DNA from: Deltaproteobacteria bacterium
GTDB taxonomy: Bacteria > Desulfobacterota > Desulfobacteria > Desulfobacterales > Desulfobacteraceae
Direction of reading: 5' to 3'
Length of the DNA: 7,661 nt
Assembly (NCBI GenBank): GCA_003647385.1
Contig: QMMT01000081.1
Location: 1 to 7,661, forward strand
The position numbers and the translations under genes are program-made. A model generated the notes under the pieces. The model worked only from the letters and a program-made list of their open reading frames with translations. It did no database searches and was not told the origin of the DNA. Of the stretch, positions 5,683 through 7,661 are shown piece after piece; the first letter of the stretch is position 1; each line of letters begins with the position of its first letter.

Positions 5683-6885
5683 TTACATGTGAAGTAAATG
5701 GCCCATCTTGGCCTGCTTGCATTCCAGATATCCCTGGTTATGACAATTGGCCTCAACTTCAATGGGAACCTGTTCAACAACACTCAATCCATAGCCTTCC
5801 AGGCCGATCATTTTTTTAGGATTATTGGTCAGAAGTCTCATTTTCCTGACACCCAGATCAACCAGCATCTGTGCCCCCACCCCATAATCTCTCATATCTG
5901 CTTTAAACCCGAGTTTTTCATTTGCTTCAACCGTATCCAGACCCTGTCGCTGGAATTCATAAGCCTTTAATTTATTCACAAGACCGATGCCGCGCCCTTC
6001 CTGACGAAGATATAAAAGAACCCCGTTTCCTTCTTCTTCCATCATGGCCATGGCTTTATAGAGTTGATCCTGGCAATCGCATCGAAGCGAGGAAAAAATA
6101 TCACCTGTCATACATTCTGAATGAACCCTCACCAGGATTTCTTTTTCAGGGTCAACGACCCCTTTCACCAGGGCAATATGGGTCAAATTATCGATATCGT
6201 TTTCATAGGCAATAATCTTAAATTCACCACCAACTCTAGTGGGAATAATCGTCTGGGCTGCTCTTTTAACAAAGCTTTCTGTTTTAAGTCTGTATTTGAC
6301 AAGATCTGCAACCGTGCAGATACCGATACCATGTTTTCTGGCAAATTTTTCCAGGGAGGGCATCCGTGCCATTGTGCCGTCATCATCCATGATTTCACAA
6401 ATCACCGCGGCAGGCTTCATGCCGGCAAGACGGGCCAGATCAACAGATCCTTCCGTCTGACCGATTCTTACCATGACCCCGCCGTCCCTTGCTCTTAAAG
6501 GGAAGATATGTCCGGGTCTTGCAATATCGTTAGATGTGGTGTCATCCGCCACTGCCGTAAGGACGGTTGTAGCGCGATCTGCTGCTGAGATCCCTGTGGT
6601 CACCCCTTTTTTCGCCTCAATGGATACGGTAAATCCAGTACCATATTGTGAGGTGTTATGATCCACCATCATGGGCAGATCCAACTGGTCGGCAATCGTG
6701 GAATCAAGGGGAAGACAGATCAATCCTCTTCCATACCTGGCCATGAAATTTATGGCGTCAGGCGTCACAGCCTCGGCTGCCATTGTCAAATCACCCTCAT
6801 TCTCACGATCTTCATCATCCACGAGAATGACCATTTTGCCCTTTTTAATATCGCTGATTGCCTGTTCAATTGTTAAATGCGGCAT
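5683..6885 (-). CDS. ribBA: Bifunctional DHBP synthase / GTP cyclohydrolase II
   Basis: A 400-residue fusion supplying both entry points of riboflavin synthesis. Residues 1-200 are RibB, which makes 3,4-dihydroxy-2-butanone 4-phosphate from ribulose 5-phosphate: [12 protein letters not shown] (22-33), [16 protein letters not shown] (76-91), [10 protein letters not shown] (98-107), [10 protein letters not shown] (123-132) and [13 protein letters not shown] (143-155). Residues about 208-400 are RibA, which opens the imidazole ring of [22 protein letters not shown] (254-272) with Zn ligands C258, C269 and C271, RQEGRGIGL (294-302), and [10 protein letters not shown] (332-341) followed by TNNPKK (353-358). 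Both active sites look intact, whereas in some RibBA proteins one half is degenerate. The ATG has AAGGAT eight bases upstream and starts 17 bases after ribE. Confidence 0.97.
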   Translation of the reverse strand: MPHLTIEQAISDIKKGKMVILVDDEDRENEGDLTMAAEAVTPDAINFMARYGRGLICLPLDSTIADQLDLPMMVDHNTSQYGTGFTVSIEAKKGVTTGISAADRATTVLTAVADDTTSNDIARPGHIFPLRARDGGVMVRIGQTEGSVDLARLAGMKPAAVICEIMDDDGTMARMPSLEKFARKHGIGICTVADLVKYRLKTESFVKRAAQTIIPTRVGGEFKIIAYENDIDNLTHIALVKGVVDPEKEILVRVHSECMTGDIFSSLRCDCQDQLYKAMAMMEEEGNGVLLYLRQEGRGIGLVNKLKAYEFQRQGLDTVEANEKLGFKADMRDYGVGAQMLVDLGVRKMRLLTNNPKKMIGLEGYGLSVVEQVPIEVEANCHNQGYLECKQAKMGHLLHM

Positions 6886-6902
6886 ATAAAAAATCCTTAA
6901 TT

Positions 6903-7568
6903 TTATAAAAATCCATTCTTTGCGAGAAGTTCCATACTGATATCTCTTTGCCCTTTGGACAATGCATCATTTCTTGAAACACTTCCCAGTACTATTTTTT
7001 TTACATATTTCCCGATCATATCGGTTTCTATATTAACCTTGTCACCGACATGTTTTAACCCGATAGTAGTGATGTCTGCCGTATGAGGGATAATACTGAC
7101 TTCAAAATCTTTGTCAGAACATTGATTGATGGTTAAACTGATTCCCTCTATAGCGACCGATCCTTTTTCAATCATGTCTGCAGCAAGCTTTGACCCTATA
7201 TCAATTTTGATGATCACGGCATTGCTCTTTTTTTTTATCAAAGAAATGATTCCGGTTCCATCAATATGCCCTGAGACGAGATGACCGTCAATCCTGTCTG
7301 ACAGTCTTAGTGCCCGTTCTATATTGACCCTGGACCCTTTCGTCAACTGCTTAAAAGTTGTCCGTTCAACCGTTTCCGGTGCCATATCTACCTTAAAAGT
7401 ATTTTTTTCAAGGCCAACGACAGTAAGGCATGCTCCGTTTACAGCAATGGAATCACCCATCTTTGTCTCGGATAGATCCAGATCACAACCAATGTGAAGT
7501 ACTTTTCCTTCTCCTTTGGATTCAATCCGTTTTATTGTTCCGAAACTCTCAATAATTCCTGTAAACAC
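6903..7568 (-). CDS. ribE: Riboflavin synthase, alpha chain
   Basis: A 221-residue enzyme that dismutates two 6,7-dimethyl-8-ribityllumazine molecules to riboflavin and the pyrimidine precursor. It is made of two lumazine-binding barrel repeats, about residues 1-97 and 98-190. The signature start MFTGIIE (1-7), AVNGACLTV (42-50) with Cys47, DGHLVSGHIDGTG (94-106), VAIEGISLTIN (138-148), SIIPHTADIT (158-167) and ETDMIGKYV (181-189) are all present. The C-terminal helix (about 190-221) normally mediates trimer contacts. The start codon is GTG (7566-7568), fixed by the universal MFTGI beginning, and no Shine-Dalgarno is visible in the A/T-only bases before it, so translation may be inefficient or depend on an unstructured leader. 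It is the first complete gene of the cluster. Confidence 0.96.
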   Translation of the reverse strand: MFTGIIESFGTIKRIESKGEGKVLHIGCDLDLSETKMGDSIAVNGACLTVVGLEKNTFKVDMAPETVERTTFKQLTKGSRVNIERALRLSDRIDGHLVSGHIDGTGIISLIKKKSNAVIIKIDIGSKLAADMIEKGSVAIEGISLTINQCSDKDFEVSIIPHTADITTIGLKHVGDKVNIETDMIGKYVKKIVLGSVSRNDALSKGQRDISMELLAKNGFL

Positions 7569-7661
7569 TTTTTTAATTTTTAATTTTGAGTTTTTAATTA
7601 ATTCATAATTTAAAATTTAAATCTCAAAATTCCTTTCATTTTAAATACCCCTGTACAAGGA
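7569..7661 (-). other. Very AT-rich leader upstream of ribE
   Basis: These 93 bases precede ribE. The part from 7569 to about 7630 is almost entirely A and T and contains the inverted repeat at 7582-7631. I cannot find a convincing -35/-10 pair, and the conserved boxes of an FMN riboswitch are not visible. The far end (about 7660-7643) has a short open frame reading LYRGI before TAA, which could be the tail of an upstream gene such as ribD, but six codons are too few to identify it. Confidence 0.4.
7582..7631. repeat. 9-bp perfect inverted repeat around an AT-rich spacer
   Basis: AATTTTGAG at 7582-7590 is the exact reverse complement of CTCAAAATT at 7623-7631, with a 32-base spacer of nearly pure A/T. 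It lies 14 bases upstream of the ribE GTG. In RNA it could form a long weak hairpin near the ribE start; as DNA it could be a pair of protein-binding half sites. Chance occurrence in AT-rich sequence is also possible. Confidence 0.35.

Noticed and set aside
5698..6889. Several + strand open frames across ribBA
   Set aside because: They are antisense to a fully conserved bifunctional enzyme with both active sites intact and show no recognisable protein features.
7569..7661. FMN riboswitch upstream of ribE
   Set aside because: None of the conserved GC-rich FMN-aptamer segments is visible and the region is too short and AT-rich. One could still lie further upstream, beyond the window.

Overview
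The window looks like chromosomal DNA of a sulfate-reducing deltaproteobacterium (Desulfobacterota), most likely of the Desulfobacter/Desulfobacterium group. The clearest pointer is the start of a dissimilatory-type ATP sulfurylase gene (sat) at the left edge. The rib-nusB gene order, the AT-leaning base composition and an apparent selenoprotein gene fit that assignment. Every convincing gene is on the minus strand, so the genes are transcribed from right to left.

Reading in the direction of transcription, from about 7661 down to 386, there is one tight cluster with gaps of about 2 to 47 bases: ribE (riboflavin synthase), ribBA (DHBP synthase / GTP cyclohydrolase II), ribH (lumazine synthase), nusB (antitermination factor), a glyoxalase-II-like metallo-beta-lactamase-fold hydrolase, a fused pabB-pabC (4-aminobenzoate synthesis), an exported DUF1573 protein and a HAD-family phosphatase. 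The first three genes give most of riboflavin synthesis from GTP and ribulose 5-phosphate; ribD is not in the window and may lie upstream. pabBC supplies the 4-aminobenzoate part of folate. The cluster is therefore mainly cofactor (flavin and folate) supply with housekeeping passengers. After a 126-base gap, sat starts afresh behind its own probable promoter and a symmetric dyad that could be an operator.

The main discovery is at 1050-1763. What a standard gene caller would split into a 71-residue exported fragment and a separate 133-residue hypothetical protein is one reading frame interrupted by a single in-frame TGA (1548-1550). The frame continues without a shift or another stop. The TGA falls exactly where DUF1573 proteins carry the first Cys of their conserved Cys-Gly-Cys motif, giving Sec-Gly-Cys (UGC). 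This is best read as a selenocysteine codon, making the protein an exported (periplasmic or membrane-anchored) selenoprotein of 237 residues. A small hairpin at 1519-1532 places a G-containing apical loop about 21-24 nt after the TGA, where a bacterial SECIS is expected, although the hairpin is weak. A nonsense mutation of a Cys codon is the main alternative.

No rRNA, tRNA, CRISPR array, insertion sequence or phage element was seen. The right edge (7569-7661) is a very AT-rich leader with a long-range 9-bp inverted repeat upstream of a GTG-started ribE.
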